A stretch of 41,616 nt of DNA from CAVAVT01 sp963592185 (GTDB lineage: Bacteria > Bacillota > Negativicutes > Selenomonadales > Selenomonadaceae). Location: assembly GCA_963592185.1 (NCBI GenBank), contig CAVAVT010000009.1, forward strand, positions 1-41,616, given 5' to 3'. This document shows positions 1-8,520 of the stretch, piece by piece; position 1 is the stretch's first letter, and each line of letters begins with the position of its first letter. The notes under the pieces were generated by a model that did no database searches, was not told the DNA's origin, and saw only the letters and a program-made list of their open reading frames with translations. Both the position numbers and the translations under genes were made by a program.

Positions 1-796
1 TCTTTAATGTAATCTGGAAAAAATCCCTTGAAAAATCATCTGTTATGATGGGAGCATTAATTTTTTTACTGTTTATAATCTCATCCAGCTTCTTTGCTAA
101 AATTTCTACCACGGGAAATTCCGTTGCAAAATGCCCTGCATCTATTACATGTATCCCAAGCTGGGCAGCCCTCTGAGCTTCATGGTACTTCACGTCTCCG
201 GTTACGTAGGCATCTGCCCCCTTGTAGTATGCCTTGGAAATATATTCCGCACCGCTGCCGCTGCATACCGCTACCTTTTTTACCATTCGGCTGCCGCCCT
301 TTACGAAGCGCACATACTCAGCATTGAGTCCGGCTGTCACCTGATTGGCAAAATCCTCCACCGTCATTGCCTCGGGAAGAAAGCCGATACGTCCCATGCT
401 CTCCCCGTCCTCTGTTTCCACAAAAGATTCCAGATTTGTAAGCCCTATTCTGCTGCAGAGAACGTCATTAACTCCGCCCTTTGCGATATCCAGATTGGTG
501 TGGGCAGCATAAACAGCAATGCCATTGCTGATAAGACCTCCAAGAAGATGCCCCAGCGGAAGGTCTGTCCGGACATTCTTTATTCCGGAAAAAATCAGTG
601 GATGGTGTGAAATAATCATATCCGCTCCAGCCTCCACAGCCTTTTCCAGTACCGCTTCGCTCACATCAAGGCATACCATAATCTTATGTACATCCTGCGC
701 CGGACTTCCCACCAAAAGTCCGGGATTGTCCCAGCTCTCAGCCAGTCTCTTTGGAGCCAGCTGTTCCATTGCTTCAATTACAGCCTGACACTTCAT
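1..796 (-). CDS. Nif3-family dinuclear metal protein (YqfO/YbgI type), C-terminus off the left edge
   Basis: Reading the minus strand from the ATG at 796 gives 265 uninterrupted codons to the window edge, so the gene is cut at its C-terminal side. The N-terminus begins MKCQAVIEAMEQLAPKRLAE and is followed by SWDNPGLLVG, a typical Nif3 opening. The metal-binding SHHPLIF motif is at about residues 63-69, an AAHTNLD motif at about 97-103, and TGDVKYHEAQ plus DAGHFATE lie near the C-terminal end; these His/Asp/Glu residues match the family's two-metal site. The start overlaps the trmK stop as ATGA, so the two are translationally coupled. Nif3 proteins are often labelled GTP cyclohydrolase type 2-like, but the cellular role is poorly settled and I do not assign a reaction. 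Confidence 0.9.
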   Translation of the reverse strand, partial: MKCQAVIEAMEQLAPKRLAESWDNPGLLVGSPAQDVHKIMVCLDVSEAVLEKAVEAGADMIISHHPLIFSGIKNVRTDLPLGHLLGGLISNGIAVYAAHTNLDIAKGGVNDVLCSRIGLTNLESFVETEDGESMGRIGFLPEAMTVEDFANQVTAGLNAEYVRFVKGGSRMVKKVAVCSGSGAEYISKAYYKGADAYVTGDVKYHEAQRAAQLGIHVIDAGHFATEFPVVEILAKKLDEIINSKKINAPIITDDFSRDFFQITLK

Positions 797-1473
797 TTTG
801 CTTCAGCCTCCAGTTTCTTTACCCATTCCACAGCGCAGCGGTATTCCTCGGAACTGGATTTATCACGGCTCTTTTCCAGCCCCTCCGCTCTTTTTTTAGC
901 AATATTAATGATATTTTCCACATATCTATCATATAGAGGGCTTTCTCTCTTCATCAGACAGGGACCTATCGCCAGCTGTATGTCGCTGGGCATTTCTGCT
1001 GTTCCCTTTTTTGCTGAAATAATTACATATATACGTTTATCCGTCTCAACAAGGCTTTCATCTTCTATATACCAGCCAAGCTTATACAGCCTTTTTCTAA
1101 GCTCTGCTATGCCCTGCATTGGCTGAAGAATGAGATGATCCAATTTATCCACAACCTCCGGCTGTGCTTCAAGGATATCAGCTATAAGCACTCCTCCCAT
1201 TCCGGCAATGCACACGGTGTCCACTTCCCCCGGCTCCAACACCGCCAGTCCGTCCCCCTCCCTTACTTGAATTTTATCGGAGAGGTCCGCCTCACTTATG
1301 GTACGGGCTGCAGCGATGCAGGGTCCGTGATTCTTATCTGCAGCAACAATGTAGGATGCATTTTTTTCCTGTGCCAGATTCACCGCCAGATATGCGTGGT
1401 CCGTTCCAATATCCGCCACCCTTGCCCCCGGTGATACAAAGTCCGCCACAGCCTGAAGTCTTGAGTCAAGCAT
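793..1473 (-). CDS. trmK: tRNA (adenine(22)-N1)-methyltransferase TrmK
   Basis: This 226-residue protein matches the TrmK family, which methylates N1 of A22 in the D-loop side of bacterial tRNAs using S-adenosylmethionine. The SAM-binding motif ADIGTDHAYLAVNL is at about residues 19-32, and a GMGG motif follows near residue 91. I start at the ATG at 1473 because GGAGG lies seven bases upstream (1481-1485) and the family begins with LDSRL; an in-frame ATG at 1530 would add 19 unrelated residues read through a terminator hairpin. The gene lies downstream of tRNA-Asn and overlaps the following Nif3 gene by four bases. Confidence 0.92.
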   Translation of the reverse strand: MLDSRLQAVADFVSPGARVADIGTDHAYLAVNLAQEKNASYIVAADKNHGPCIAAARTISEADLSDKIQVREGDGLAVLEPGEVDTVCIAGMGGVLIADILEAQPEVVDKLDHLILQPMQGIAELRKRLYKLGWYIEDESLVETDKRIYVIISAKKGTAEMPSDIQLAIGPCLMKRESPLYDRYVENIINIAKKRAEGLEKSRDKSSSEEYRCAVEWVKKLEAEAK

Positions 1474-1492
1474 TATAAAACCTCCGTATAAA

Positions 1493-1524
1493 CAAAAAAG
1501 ATACAAAGCCTCAGCTCTGTATCT
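1493..1524 (-). terminator. Rho-independent terminator between tRNA-Asn and trmK
   Basis: On the minus strand an 11-bp hairpin (1524-1499, four-base loop TGAG, one G-T pair) is followed directly by six T residues (1498-1493) and then GTTT. It would end the tRNA-Asn transcript. It lies only about 20 bases before trmK, with no clear promoter in between, so trmK expression would depend on read-through or on a weak promoter upstream of the hairpin. Confidence 0.8.
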
Positions 1525-1542
1525 ATACACACAAAAGAAAAA

Positions 1543-1618
1543 TGGCTCCCCGGACTGGACTCGAACCAGTGACAGCCTGATTAACAGTCAGGTGCTCTAC
1601 CAACTGAGCTACCGGGGA
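1543..1618 (-). tRNA. tRNA-Asn (anticodon GTT)
   Basis: The minus strand folds as a complete 76-base tRNA. The acceptor stem TCCCCGG (1618-1612) pairs with CCGGGGA (1553-1547), followed by discriminator G and an encoded CCA (1545-1543). The D-arm has TAGCTCAGTTGGTAGAGC, the anticodon arm is CCTGA-CTGTTAA-TCAGG with GTT in the loop, and the T-arm contains GGTTCGAGTCC. The anticodon GTT reads AAC/AAT, so this is tRNA-Asn. Confidence 0.97.
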
Positions 1619-1635
1619 ATGTGCCAACATCAGAT

Positions 1636-1664
1636 ATTATATAGAATCTGAAATCATATGTCAA
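1636..1664 (-). promoter_or_regulatory. Sigma-A promoter of tRNA-Asn
   Basis: A perfect TTGACA (-35, 1664-1659) and a perfect TATAAT (-10, 1641-1636) are separated by 17 bases on the minus strand. Transcription would begin near 1629, about ten bases before the mature tRNA 5' end. A full-consensus promoter fits a stable RNA gene. Confidence 0.92.
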
Positions 1665-1690
1665 GGGCAATACGCCCTAAAACAGCACAA

Positions 1691-2824
1691 TCAATCAAGG
1701 AAGTCTCTAAGCTTGCGGCTGCGACTTGGATGACGGAGCTTTCTGAGTGCCTTTGCCTCAATCTGGCGGATACGCTCTCTAGTTACGCCGAAATTCTGTC
1801 CAACCTCTTCAAGGGTGCGGGCACGGCCGTCATCCAATCCGAAGCGGAGACGGAGAACCTTTTCCTCACGTGGAGTAAGGGTCTGGAGCACATCCTCCAG
1901 CTGTTCCTTCAAAAGCATGAAGGAAGCTGCTTCTGCCGGTGCCGGTGCATCATGGTCCTCAATGAAATCTCCAAGATGTGAATCTTCTTCCTCGCCGATA
2001 GGGGTTTCCAAAGAAACAGGCTCCTGAGCAATCTTCATGATTTCACGTACACGCTCCACGCTGATTTCCATTTTCTCAGCGATTTCCTCTGGCTGCGGCT
2101 CACGGCCCAGCTGCTGAAGAAGCTGTCTGGATACACGGATAAGCTTGTTTATGGTCTCAACCATATGTACCGGTATACGGATTGTACGTGCCTGATCCGC
2201 AATTGCACGGGTTATAGCCTGACGAATCCACCAAGTAGCATATGTACTGAACTTATAGCCCTTATTATAGTCAAACTTTTCAACAGCCTTGATAAGACCA
2301 AGATTGCCCTCCTGAATAAGGTCCAGGAACAGCATTCCACGGCCCACATAACGCTTTGCAATGCTTACAACAAGACGGAGGTTTGCCTCAGCCAGTCTCT
2401 TCTGGGCTTCCTCATCACCCTGTTCCATACGCTTTGCAAGATACACTTCCTCCTCAGCGGTAAGAAGGGGCACACGGCCTATCTCCTTGAGATACATGCG
2501 TACAGGGTCGTCAATATTCACTCCGCTAGGGATGCTGAGGTCAATGTCTACATCGTCCTCATTCTTGTCATCGGAGCTGTCGGACTGCTCAGAGTTGTCG
2601 TCAACAACATCTATTCCCTTTTTATTGAAGGTTTCATAAAGGTCATCAATTTCATCCGGTGACATATCCTGCGCCTGCAGGGCCTCAACAATTTCACCAT
2701 AGGTAAGAGCATTACCATGCTTTTTTCCCTTTTCAATCAAATCTGCAATAAGGGAAGCGCTGTGATTTTCTCCTCCTATAGAGGGAATATTATTTCTTGC
2801 AGCAGTCTTTTTTTCCTCAGCCAT
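1691..2824 (-). CDS. rpoD: Primary sigma factor RpoD (sigma-A)
   Basis: This 377-residue protein is the housekeeping sigma factor that directs RNA polymerase to TTGACA/TATAAT promoters. An N-terminal region 1.1-like segment is followed by region 1.2 (DDPVRMYLKEIGRVPLL, about residues 106-122). Regions 2.1-2.4 contain NLRLVVSIAKRYVGRGM, DLIQEGNLGLIKAVEKFD and YATWWIRQAITRA (about 147-210). Region 4.2 carries the helix-turn-helix VTRERIRQIEAKALRKLRHP near the C-terminus. Its length is near that of Bacillus SigA (about 370), without the large insertion of enterobacterial RpoD. The ATG has AAAGGAGG seven bases upstream. It follows dnaG by 50 bases, the usual dnaG-rpoD order of Firmicutes. Confidence 0.98.
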   Translation of the reverse strand: MAEEKKTAARNNIPSIGGENHSASLIADLIEKGKKHGNALTYGEIVEALQAQDMSPDEIDDLYETFNKKGIDVVDDNSEQSDSSDDKNEDDVDIDLSIPSGVNIDDPVRMYLKEIGRVPLLTAEEEVYLAKRMEQGDEEAQKRLAEANLRLVVSIAKRYVGRGMLFLDLIQEGNLGLIKAVEKFDYNKGYKFSTYATWWIRQAITRAIADQARTIRIPVHMVETINKLIRVSRQLLQQLGREPQPEEIAEKMEISVERVREIMKIAQEPVSLETPIGEEEDSHLGDFIEDHDAPAPAEAASFMLLKEQLEDVLQTLTPREEKVLRLRFGLDDGRARTLEEVGQNFGVTRERIRQIEAKALRKLRHPSRSRKLRDFLD

Positions 2825-2874
2825 GGATCTGCCTCCTTTCCTCAGAATTACTTGTAAATACTAAAAAATGCACC

Positions 2875-4665
2875 TTACAACTCATCCATTTCTTTCTTTA
2901 TTCTCTGACTTTCTGAAAGTTCCTTCAAAAAATCTGCATCACCCTGCCGCTCAAGCTTATCTGCCAAAAGTCTGTGCTGTTCGTACAGTCTGCTCAGATA
3001 ATCCCGCCGCAGGATAGTCAAACAATCTTCATAAATTTCCTCTGGCTCCCTGTCGCTTACTTCCTCAACGAAGGCACGTGACAGCTCAGCCGCAGCTTCC
3101 TCGCTTAGAGCGCCGGAAGCGATAACCGCATCCCAGGAGCTGCCGTTTTGGAAATTATTTTTTAAATACATCAGGATTTCCCTATGTGCCGGACTTGAAA
3201 ATCCCTCCACTGGAATGAATGCCAATAGATGCTCCAGCATCCCGGTATCATTCCACAAAAGCCTTATCATAGCACGTCCGGCCTTGGATACAGCATCATC
3301 AGCCTGGGCGGAAGCCCGTCTTATTGCCGGGCGCACAGCTCTACTGTCGCTGAATCCAGCTCCCGATGAATGATTGACCTGGGCACGAATCATGCCCTCA
3401 TCAATTCCCAGCATGGAGGCAAGCATGGATATATAGCCAGCCTGTTCCACCACATTTCCCATGTCCGCAAGAACTGGAGCTACAGCCGACAGTACATCGG
3501 ACTTGCCCTCAAGGGTTGTATGATTGGTGGTTTCCATCACATGCCGTATATAATATTCCGCCACAGGAAGCGCCTCAGCCACAAGCTTTCTGAAATCATC
3601 CGCTGTATGGCTTTTGAGAAATTCATCTGGGTCCTTCCCGTCCGGAATCCGGATTACCCTGGTCCTTGCACCGGTGGATCCCACCACAGACATGGCACGG
3701 ACTGTCGCATTCTGACCAGCGGCATCGCTGTCGTAACAGAAGCATATATCCTTGGCATATCTCAGCAGGAGCTTGCATTGCTCCTGCGTAAAGGCGGTGC
3801 CCAGTGAAGCTACCACATTGTGTATCCCTGCGCTGTGAAGGGATATGGCATCCATGTAGCCTTCAACCACTATGGCGCAGCCCTCGCTGCGTATAGCCTT
3901 GGAGGCTTTATTCAGTCCAAAAAGCAGTTTTCTCTTATTGAAGATAACCGTTTCAGGTGAATTCAAATACTTTGGCTGGCTGTTGTCTATGACTCTGCCG
4001 CCGAACCCAACTATTTTCCCATGTTCATCTGCAATGGGAATAATAACCCGGTTTCTAAACCTGTCATACAAGCCGCCACGTTCCTGCTCCTTGGAAAGTC
4101 CGCTTTCCAGCAGCAGCTCCTGCTTTACACCACGCTTTAAAAAGGCTGTGGAAAGCATGTTCCAGGCAGCTGGAGCAAAGCCAAGCTTAAACTCCTCTAT
4201 AACCTCAGGAGTAAAATTTCTTGAGGCATAATACTTCTTTCCCGGCTCTCCAAAGCGTGTCTGCGTAAGACAATTATGGAAGAAGTTTGATGCCATCTGG
4301 CTTACCTTGCCAAGGTCGGTTATTTTCTTTTCCCTAGCAATCTCCTGAGGGGATTTTTCCCTTTCCGGCAATGGTATATTCAGCCTTTCGGCCTGAAAAC
4401 GTATCGCTTCATAGTAGGATATGTTTTCAATGAGGGAAATGAACTTAAATACATTGCCTCCGGCATGACAGCCGAAACAATAAAAGAAGCCCTGGTCCGG
4501 CACCACAGAAAAAGACGGGGTCTTTTCATGATGAAAGGGGCAGCAGCCCCAGTACCGGTTCCCTTTTTTCTTCAGAGCCACATACCCGGAAACAACCGAA
4601 ACTATGTCAGACTCCGAACGCACTCTTGCCACGAAATCATCCGTCAGTCTCCCATTCATTTCCAA
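2875..4665 (-). CDS. dnaG: DNA primase DnaG
   Basis: DnaG makes RNA primers for replication forks. The CHC2 zinc finger is at about residues 39-62 (CCPFHHEKTPSFS ... FYCFGCHAGG). The TOPRIM catalytic core contains VVEGYMDAISL and the metal-binding CYDSDAAGQ, and a C-terminal helicase-interaction region follows. The length of about 596 residues is normal. I favour the TTG at 4665 because AGAAGGA lies eight bases upstream; the ATG at 4674 has that same purine run directly abutting it with no spacing, and an ATG at 4659 is too far from it. The choice changes only three residues. rpoD follows 50 bases downstream, suggesting co-transcription. Confidence 0.96.
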   Translation of the reverse strand: MEMNGRLTDDFVARVRSESDIVSVVSGYVALKKKGNRYWGCCPFHHEKTPSFSVVPDQGFFYCFGCHAGGNVFKFISLIENISYYEAIRFQAERLNIPLPEREKSPQEIAREKKITDLGKVSQMASNFFHNCLTQTRFGEPGKKYYASRNFTPEVIEEFKLGFAPAAWNMLSTAFLKRGVKQELLLESGLSKEQERGGLYDRFRNRVIIPIADEHGKIVGFGGRVIDNSQPKYLNSPETVIFNKRKLLFGLNKASKAIRSEGCAIVVEGYMDAISLHSAGIHNVVASLGTAFTQEQCKLLLRYAKDICFCYDSDAAGQNATVRAMSVVGSTGARTRVIRIPDGKDPDEFLKSHTADDFRKLVAEALPVAEYYIRHVMETTNHTTLEGKSDVLSAVAPVLADMGNVVEQAGYISMLASMLGIDEGMIRAQVNHSSGAGFSDSRAVRPAIRRASAQADDAVSKAGRAMIRLLWNDTGMLEHLLAFIPVEGFSSPAHREILMYLKNNFQNGSSWDAVIASGALSEEAAAELSRAFVEEVSDREPEEIYEDCLTILRRDYLSRLYEQHRLLADKLERQGDADFLKELSESQRIKKEMDEL

Positions 4666-4903
4666 AGTACCCATCCTTCTGAATAAAATACACCATTTAC
4701 TAAATTAGGATATCTCCAATTCAATTTCTATAAACATGTCAAAAATCCTTCTTTAAAAATAAAGGTTTTCCATTCTTATAAAATATAATATCCACAGGGT
4801 ATGACAAAATCCAATTATAGTATATTCCATAAAAAAATGAAATATCCTTTTTTATTGTTAAGATTTCTGGAATAAAATCAAAATAATCCTTCTAAAAAAT
4901 ACA
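4666..4903. other. AT-rich intergenic region upstream of dnaG
   Basis: About 230 bases between the dGTPase gene and dnaG hold no convincing ORF. On the minus strand there is a good -10 TATAAT (4819-4814) with only a weak -35 (TTTCAT) upstream. A perfect TTGACA is present near 4742-4737 without a properly spaced -10. I see no clear hairpin terminator for the dGTPase gene. A promoter for dnaG-rpoD probably lies here, but I cannot fix which one. Confidence 0.45.
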
Positions 4904-5938
4904 TTAAAGCATTGCGCCTACTGGAGGAACAAAAATTGTATTAAATAGATGTATGGCGTATCCATCCGTAAGACCAGCCACATAGTCCACAACTGTCTGC
5001 TTCAGACCCCAGCTGCTCTGGCGGTTGTAAAATTCCACAGGAAGCTTTTCCGGATTCTCCATAAAATATTTATAGAGGCATTCCACCACGAACACCGCCT
5101 GATGCCTTTCCTGGCTGAGCAAATCTGATTTGTATACATTTTGAAACATAAAGCTTCTAAAAGTATCCATTACATTTTTCATTTCCCCGGTCATGACAAT
5201 ATCTGGCTCTATGCTGGAATCCTTCTCCGCCAGCTTCAGTCTTTCGCTGGTGGTAAGAATCACATCAGACACCATGCCGGTAATCATATGGGAAGGAACT
5301 TTTCCCAGCCTTTCAATAACAATGTCCGGCAACATTTCTGCCTCCAGAATCCCAGCCCTTCTGCTGTCGTCAAAATCATGGCACAGGTAGGCTATCCTGT
5401 CGGCTATGTGGACGATTCGCCCCTCTAAGGTTTTTGGTCTGATGCTTCCTGAATGATGGCAGATGCCGTCCTCCACCTCTTCGGTGAGATTCAGCCCCTG
5501 TCCTTCCTTTTCAAGGTGTTTCACCACCCTGAGGCTCTGCTCGTTATGGGCAAAATGTCCGGTAATCTCATTGAGCTTCCCTTCGCCGGAATGACCAAAG
5601 GGAGTATGCCCCACATCGTGTCCTAGGGCAATTGCCTCCACAAGGTCCTCATTCAGCCTCAGTCCACGGGCAATGGTTCTTGAAATCTGCGCCACCTCAA
5701 GGCTGTGGGTCATTCTCGTCCGGTAGTGGTCCCCTGAGACGATGTACACCTGGGTTTTATGCTTCAGCCGCCTGAAGGCCTTGGAATGTATAATCCTGTC
5801 TCTGTCCCTCTGAAACCGTGTCCGGAAGGGACATTCCTCTATAGGGGCAGCCCTTCTGGCGTCCCTGCTTTTTGCTGCAAAAGGTGAAAGTAGCTCATAT
5901 TCCAGTTCCTCAGATCTATTTCTTACATCTGCATTCAA
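4904..5938 (-). CDS. dGTPase-like HD-domain nucleotide triphosphohydrolase
   Basis: The protein belongs to the dGTP triphosphohydrolase family (type 2 dGTPase-like), which converts dNTPs to deoxynucleosides plus triphosphate and so affects dNTP pools. The N-terminal RTRFQRDRDRIIHSKAFRRL block and the HD motif set (RMTHSLEVAQ then GHDVGHTPFGHSGE, about residues 80-125) are intact; a downstream CHDFDD supplies a further metal-site Asp. About 344 residues is typical of the shorter, non-E. coli subgroup. AAGGAGA lies at good spacing for a TTG at 5938; a GTG at 5947 directly abuts it and is less likely. The natural substrate cannot be told from sequence. It sits before dnaG-rpoD, separated by 238 bases. 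Confidence 0.88.
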   Translation of the reverse strand: MNADVRNRSEELEYELLSPFAAKSRDARRAAPIEECPFRTRFQRDRDRIIHSKAFRRLKHKTQVYIVSGDHYRTRMTHSLEVAQISRTIARGLRLNEDLVEAIALGHDVGHTPFGHSGEGKLNEITGHFAHNEQSLRVVKHLEKEGQGLNLTEEVEDGICHHSGSIRPKTLEGRIVHIADRIAYLCHDFDDSRRAGILEAEMLPDIVIERLGKVPSHMITGMVSDVILTTSERLKLAEKDSSIEPDIVMTGEMKNVMDTFRSFMFQNVYKSDLLSQERHQAVFVVECLYKYFMENPEKLPVEFYNRQSSWGLKQTVVDYVAGLTDGYAIHLFNTIFVPPVGAML

Positions 5939-6068
5939 TACAAACACTCTCCTTCTGTCATGAGATTCATGCTAGTCTATTTCGAGAAAAACCTCCTAAA
6001 TTCCTTTTTTAACTTCATTTGTATTTTGTAATTTGTATTTGCCTATAGCAAAACTTGAACAATGGCGT

Positions 6069-6074
6069 TATAAT
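6069..6074 (+). promoter_or_regulatory. Candidate -10 box for the 76-residue gene
   Basis: A perfect TATAAT lies 35 bases before the plus-strand start at 6109. No good -35 box sits 16-18 bases upstream; a TTGAAC at 6055-6060 is too close. The promoter call is therefore tentative. Confidence 0.45.
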
Positions 6075-6108
6075 GGTGTTATGACTTTTGAAAAGAGGTG
6101 ACTGCAAC

Positions 6109-6339
6109 ATGACGGAACAGGAACTCAGTAAATTAGTTGATGAAAAAATCGCAGCAGAGCGTGCAAAGCTGCCGGCTCACCGTTTCGAGGATTTGTCCAT
6201 CGTAACTAACGGCCGTGGCGTAACTGATGGTGGCTGGATGTATTTGAAGCTCCTCGATGAGACTTTGGACATCGTTAAGAAATCCACTACAGCTATTTTG
6301 ACAGAGGTTTTGGAAAGCAAAGGCCTTCTGGACAAATAA
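6109..6339 (+). CDS. Small hypothetical protein, 76 residues
   Basis: I do not recognise this protein. It starts MTEQELSKLVDEKIAAERAK, preceded by AGAGGTG at good spacing; an upstream in-frame codon at 6088 would add MKRGDCN read through that Shine-Dalgarno site and is rejected. The N-terminal third is charged and helical-looking. A glycine-rich stretch (TNGRGVTDGGW, about residues 33-43) is followed by a second predicted helix ending SKGLLDK. It has no signal peptide, membrane segment or cysteine, and looks cytosolic. It stands alone on the plus strand with a candidate -10 box upstream and a strong terminator downstream, so it is probably a monocistronic expressed gene. The only other plus-strand gene here is thiT. 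Confidence 0.75.
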   Translation: MTEQELSKLVDEKIAAERAKLPAHRFEDLSIVTNGRGVTDGGWMYLKLLDETLDIVKKSTTAILTEVLESKGLLDK

Positions 6340-6352
6340 TGCGTATTTGAAA

Positions 6353-6395
6353 AAGGCGTGTGAACAATGAGCAATCATTTTCACACGTCTTTTCT
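6353..6395 (+). terminator. Terminator of the 76-residue gene
   Basis: A 12-bp stem (6353-6364 with 6380-6391, containing GCGTGTGAA/TTCACACGT) is extended inside the loop by AATGA/TCATT. It ends in a T-rich run TCTTTTCTTT. It begins 14 bases after the stop codon. Confidence 0.85.
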
Positions 6396-6410
6396 TTATG
6401 TACCTAAAAC

Positions 6411-6443
6411 GAAAAGGCAGGACAGCCTGAGCCGTCCTGCCTT
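6411..6443 (-). terminator. Terminator of the glyQS operon
   Basis: A perfect 10-bp inverted repeat AAGGCAGGAC / GTCCTGCCTT (6414-6423, 6434-6443) with a ten-base loop lies just after the glyS stop. On the minus strand it continues into TTTTCGTTTT. It is back to back with the plus-strand terminator of the neighbouring small gene. Confidence 0.85.
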
Positions 6444-6468
6444 TAAGATATTTAATTTTCAGTGTGTC

Positions 6469-8520
6469 TTATGCCAAAACGATTTTTCCAAAGTCAGCAA
6501 TTTTTCCAATGAGGGAATCCACGGACTTCATGAGACCAAGTCTGTTGTTCCTGATGGTGTCATCCTTGTCCATAACCATAACATTGTCAAAGAATGCATC
6601 GATTGGTGCTGCAAGCTTGGAAACCGCCTCAATTGCTGCGGTGTAGTCGGAAGCTGCCTCAACAGCGGCCTTTGCCTCAGTGTATGCCTCATAAAGAGCC
6701 TTTTCCTGCTCCAGTGCAAAGGATGCTGCATCGAAGCTTTCAGACTCAGCCTTGGTTGCAATGTTGCCCACACGTACAAATGCCTGAATGGTAGAGGTCA
6801 TATCCTTTTCAGATACAGCCTTTGCAACAGCATTGGCTCTGAGATATACCCCGTAAATATCATCCACATCAGCCAGTACAGCATCAGCGATATCATAACG
6901 GATTTCTGCATCGCTGAGTACATTTTTCAGACGAAGTCTGAAGAAGTCAGCCACATCAGACAGCATCTTGGACTGTGCCTCAGCATCGGTTATTCCATAA
7001 AGCTTCATAGCCTCATCTACAAGGCCGGAAAGTGACAGCTTGTACTCAGCCTCAATAACCATGTTTACAAGGCCCAGAGCCTGACGGCGCAGTGCAAAGG
7101 GATCCTGGGAGCCTGTTGGGATTTTTCCTCTGCTGAAGGTTCCTACGATGTTATCGATTTTATCAGCAACGCTTACGATACGGCCGGCAACGGACTGTGG
7201 CTGGCTGTCTCCTGCAAAGCGTGGCATATAGTGCTCGTCAATAGCCTGTGCAACAGCTGCATTTTCGCCATCAAGCTTTGCGTACTCACGGCCCATGATA
7301 CCCTGAAGCTCGGTAAATTCAGTAACCATGCCTGTAACCAGGTCAGCTTTGGAAAGATGTGCTGCACGGATGGCATCAGCCTTTTCCTCAGGAGTTACGC
7401 CAAGCTCGTCAGCAATGCCTGCTGCAAGCTTTTCAAGACGCTCGGTCTTCTCATATACAGTTCCCAGACCCTGCTGGAATACAACAGTCTTGAGCTTTTC
7501 ACGATGCTCCTCAAGGCTCTTCTTTCTGTCCTCATCAAAGAAGAACTGTGCATCCTCAAGACGTGCACGGAGAACTCGCTCATTGCCGTGCTGAACTGTT
7601 TCGATGAACTCAGAGCCGCCGTTGCGGACAGTGATAAAGAGAGGCATCAGGCTTCCGTCAGCTGCCTTTACAGGGAAATAACGCTGATGGTCACGCATAG
7701 GAGTGATAACCGCCTCAGCCGGAAGCTTCAGATACTTGTCCTCAAAGCTTCCGCAGAGAGCTGTAGGATACTCTACAAGATAGAGAACTTCTTCAAGAAG
7801 GTCCTCTGTAATCTCAGCCTTGCCGCCATTCTTGCTGGCAACCTCTTCAATCTGCTGACGGATAATAGCCTTGCGCTTCTCCTGGTCAACGATTATGAAC
7901 TGCTCCTCACAGCACTTTTCATAGCTGTCGGCATCAGGTATCTCAAAGTCTCCCTGGGAAAGGAAACGATGTCCTCTGGAAGTACGTCCGGACTGAACCT
8001 CAGCCACTTCAAAGGGAACAACCTCGCTGCCGTAGAGAGCCACAATCCATCTCAGAGGACGGATGAACTTGAAATCCAGGTCTGCCCAGCGCATATTGTT
8101 GGGGAAATTAAGTCCGCAGATAAGCTCCGGGAGGATTTCCTTTAAAAGTTCAGCTGTTGCTCCGCCTTTTTCATGAACCATGGCATACACATAGCCGTCT
8201 TTTACAACTAAATCCTTTGGGTCAACCTTCTGGCCCCTTGCAAAGCCCTGTGCAGCCTTTGTAGGATTGCCGTCAGCATCGAATGCCACCTGAACGGAAG
8301 GACCTCTGTTTTCGCTTGAAATATCATCCTGCTGCTCGGAAAGTCCATCAACGATGAGAGCGGTGCGGCGAGGAGTACCAATGGTGCGTACAGCCTCAAA
8401 AGCAATGCGCTTTTCTGTCAGGCTCTTTTCCGCATTTTCCTTAAGCTCCTTAAGTATACCCGGCATTACATGTGCCGGAATTTCCTCTGTTCCTATTTCT
8501 AATAAAAGCTTCCTGCTCAT
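6469..8520 (-). CDS. glyS: Glycyl-tRNA synthetase beta subunit
   Basis: GlyS is the tRNA-binding subunit of the bacterial alpha2-beta2 glycyl-tRNA synthetase. The 683-residue length is normal. The N-terminus LLLEIGTEEIPAHVMPG and motifs such as GRTSRGHRFL and TPMRDHQRYFPV are characteristic. An HD-like segment and the DALR-type anticodon-binding C-terminus (GKIPTGSQDPFALRRQALG onward) follow. The start ATG overlaps the glyQ stop by four bases (ATGA), giving coupled synthesis of the two subunits. Expression should follow the glycine T-box upstream of glyQ. Confidence 0.97.
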   Translation of the reverse strand: MSRKLLLEIGTEEIPAHVMPGILKELKENAEKSLTEKRIAFEAVRTIGTPRRTALIVDGLSEQQDDISSENRGPSVQVAFDADGNPTKAAQGFARGQKVDPKDLVVKDGYVYAMVHEKGGATAELLKEILPELICGLNFPNNMRWADLDFKFIRPLRWIVALYGSEVVPFEVAEVQSGRTSRGHRFLSQGDFEIPDADSYEKCCEEQFIIVDQEKRKAIIRQQIEEVASKNGGKAEITEDLLEEVLYLVEYPTALCGSFEDKYLKLPAEAVITPMRDHQRYFPVKAADGSLMPLFITVRNGGSEFIETVQHGNERVLRARLEDAQFFFDEDRKKSLEEHREKLKTVVFQQGLGTVYEKTERLEKLAAGIADELGVTPEEKADAIRAAHLSKADLVTGMVTEFTELQGIMGREYAKLDGENAAVAQAIDEHYMPRFAGDSQPQSVAGRIVSVADKIDNIVGTFSRGKIPTGSQDPFALRRQALGLVNMVIEAEYKLSLSGLVDEAMKLYGITDAEAQSKMLSDVADFFRLRLKNVLSDAEIRYDIADAVLADVDDIYGVYLRANAVAKAVSEKDMTSTIQAFVRVGNIATKAESESFDAASFALEQEKALYEAYTEAKAAVEAASDYTAAIEAVSKLAAPIDAFFDNVMVMDKDDTIRNNRLGLMKSVDSLIGKIADFGKIVLA

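Noticed and set aside
1474..1530. N-terminal extension of trmK from an ATG at 1530
   Set aside because: It would be read through the terminator hairpin and lacks family similarity; the ATG at 1473 has a Shine-Dalgarno site.
1660..1690. Hairpin after rpoD (AGGGC/GCCCT) as a terminator
   Set aside because: The stem is five base pairs and no T-run follows; it overlaps the tRNA promoter.
4735..4745. TTGACA upstream of dnaG as a promoter
   Set aside because: No -10 box lies 16-18 bases downstream on the minus strand.
7231..8145. Plus-strand 304-codon frame antisense to glyS
   Set aside because: It lies wholly within glyS, whose motifs are intact; its product shows no domain and no good ribosome-binding site.
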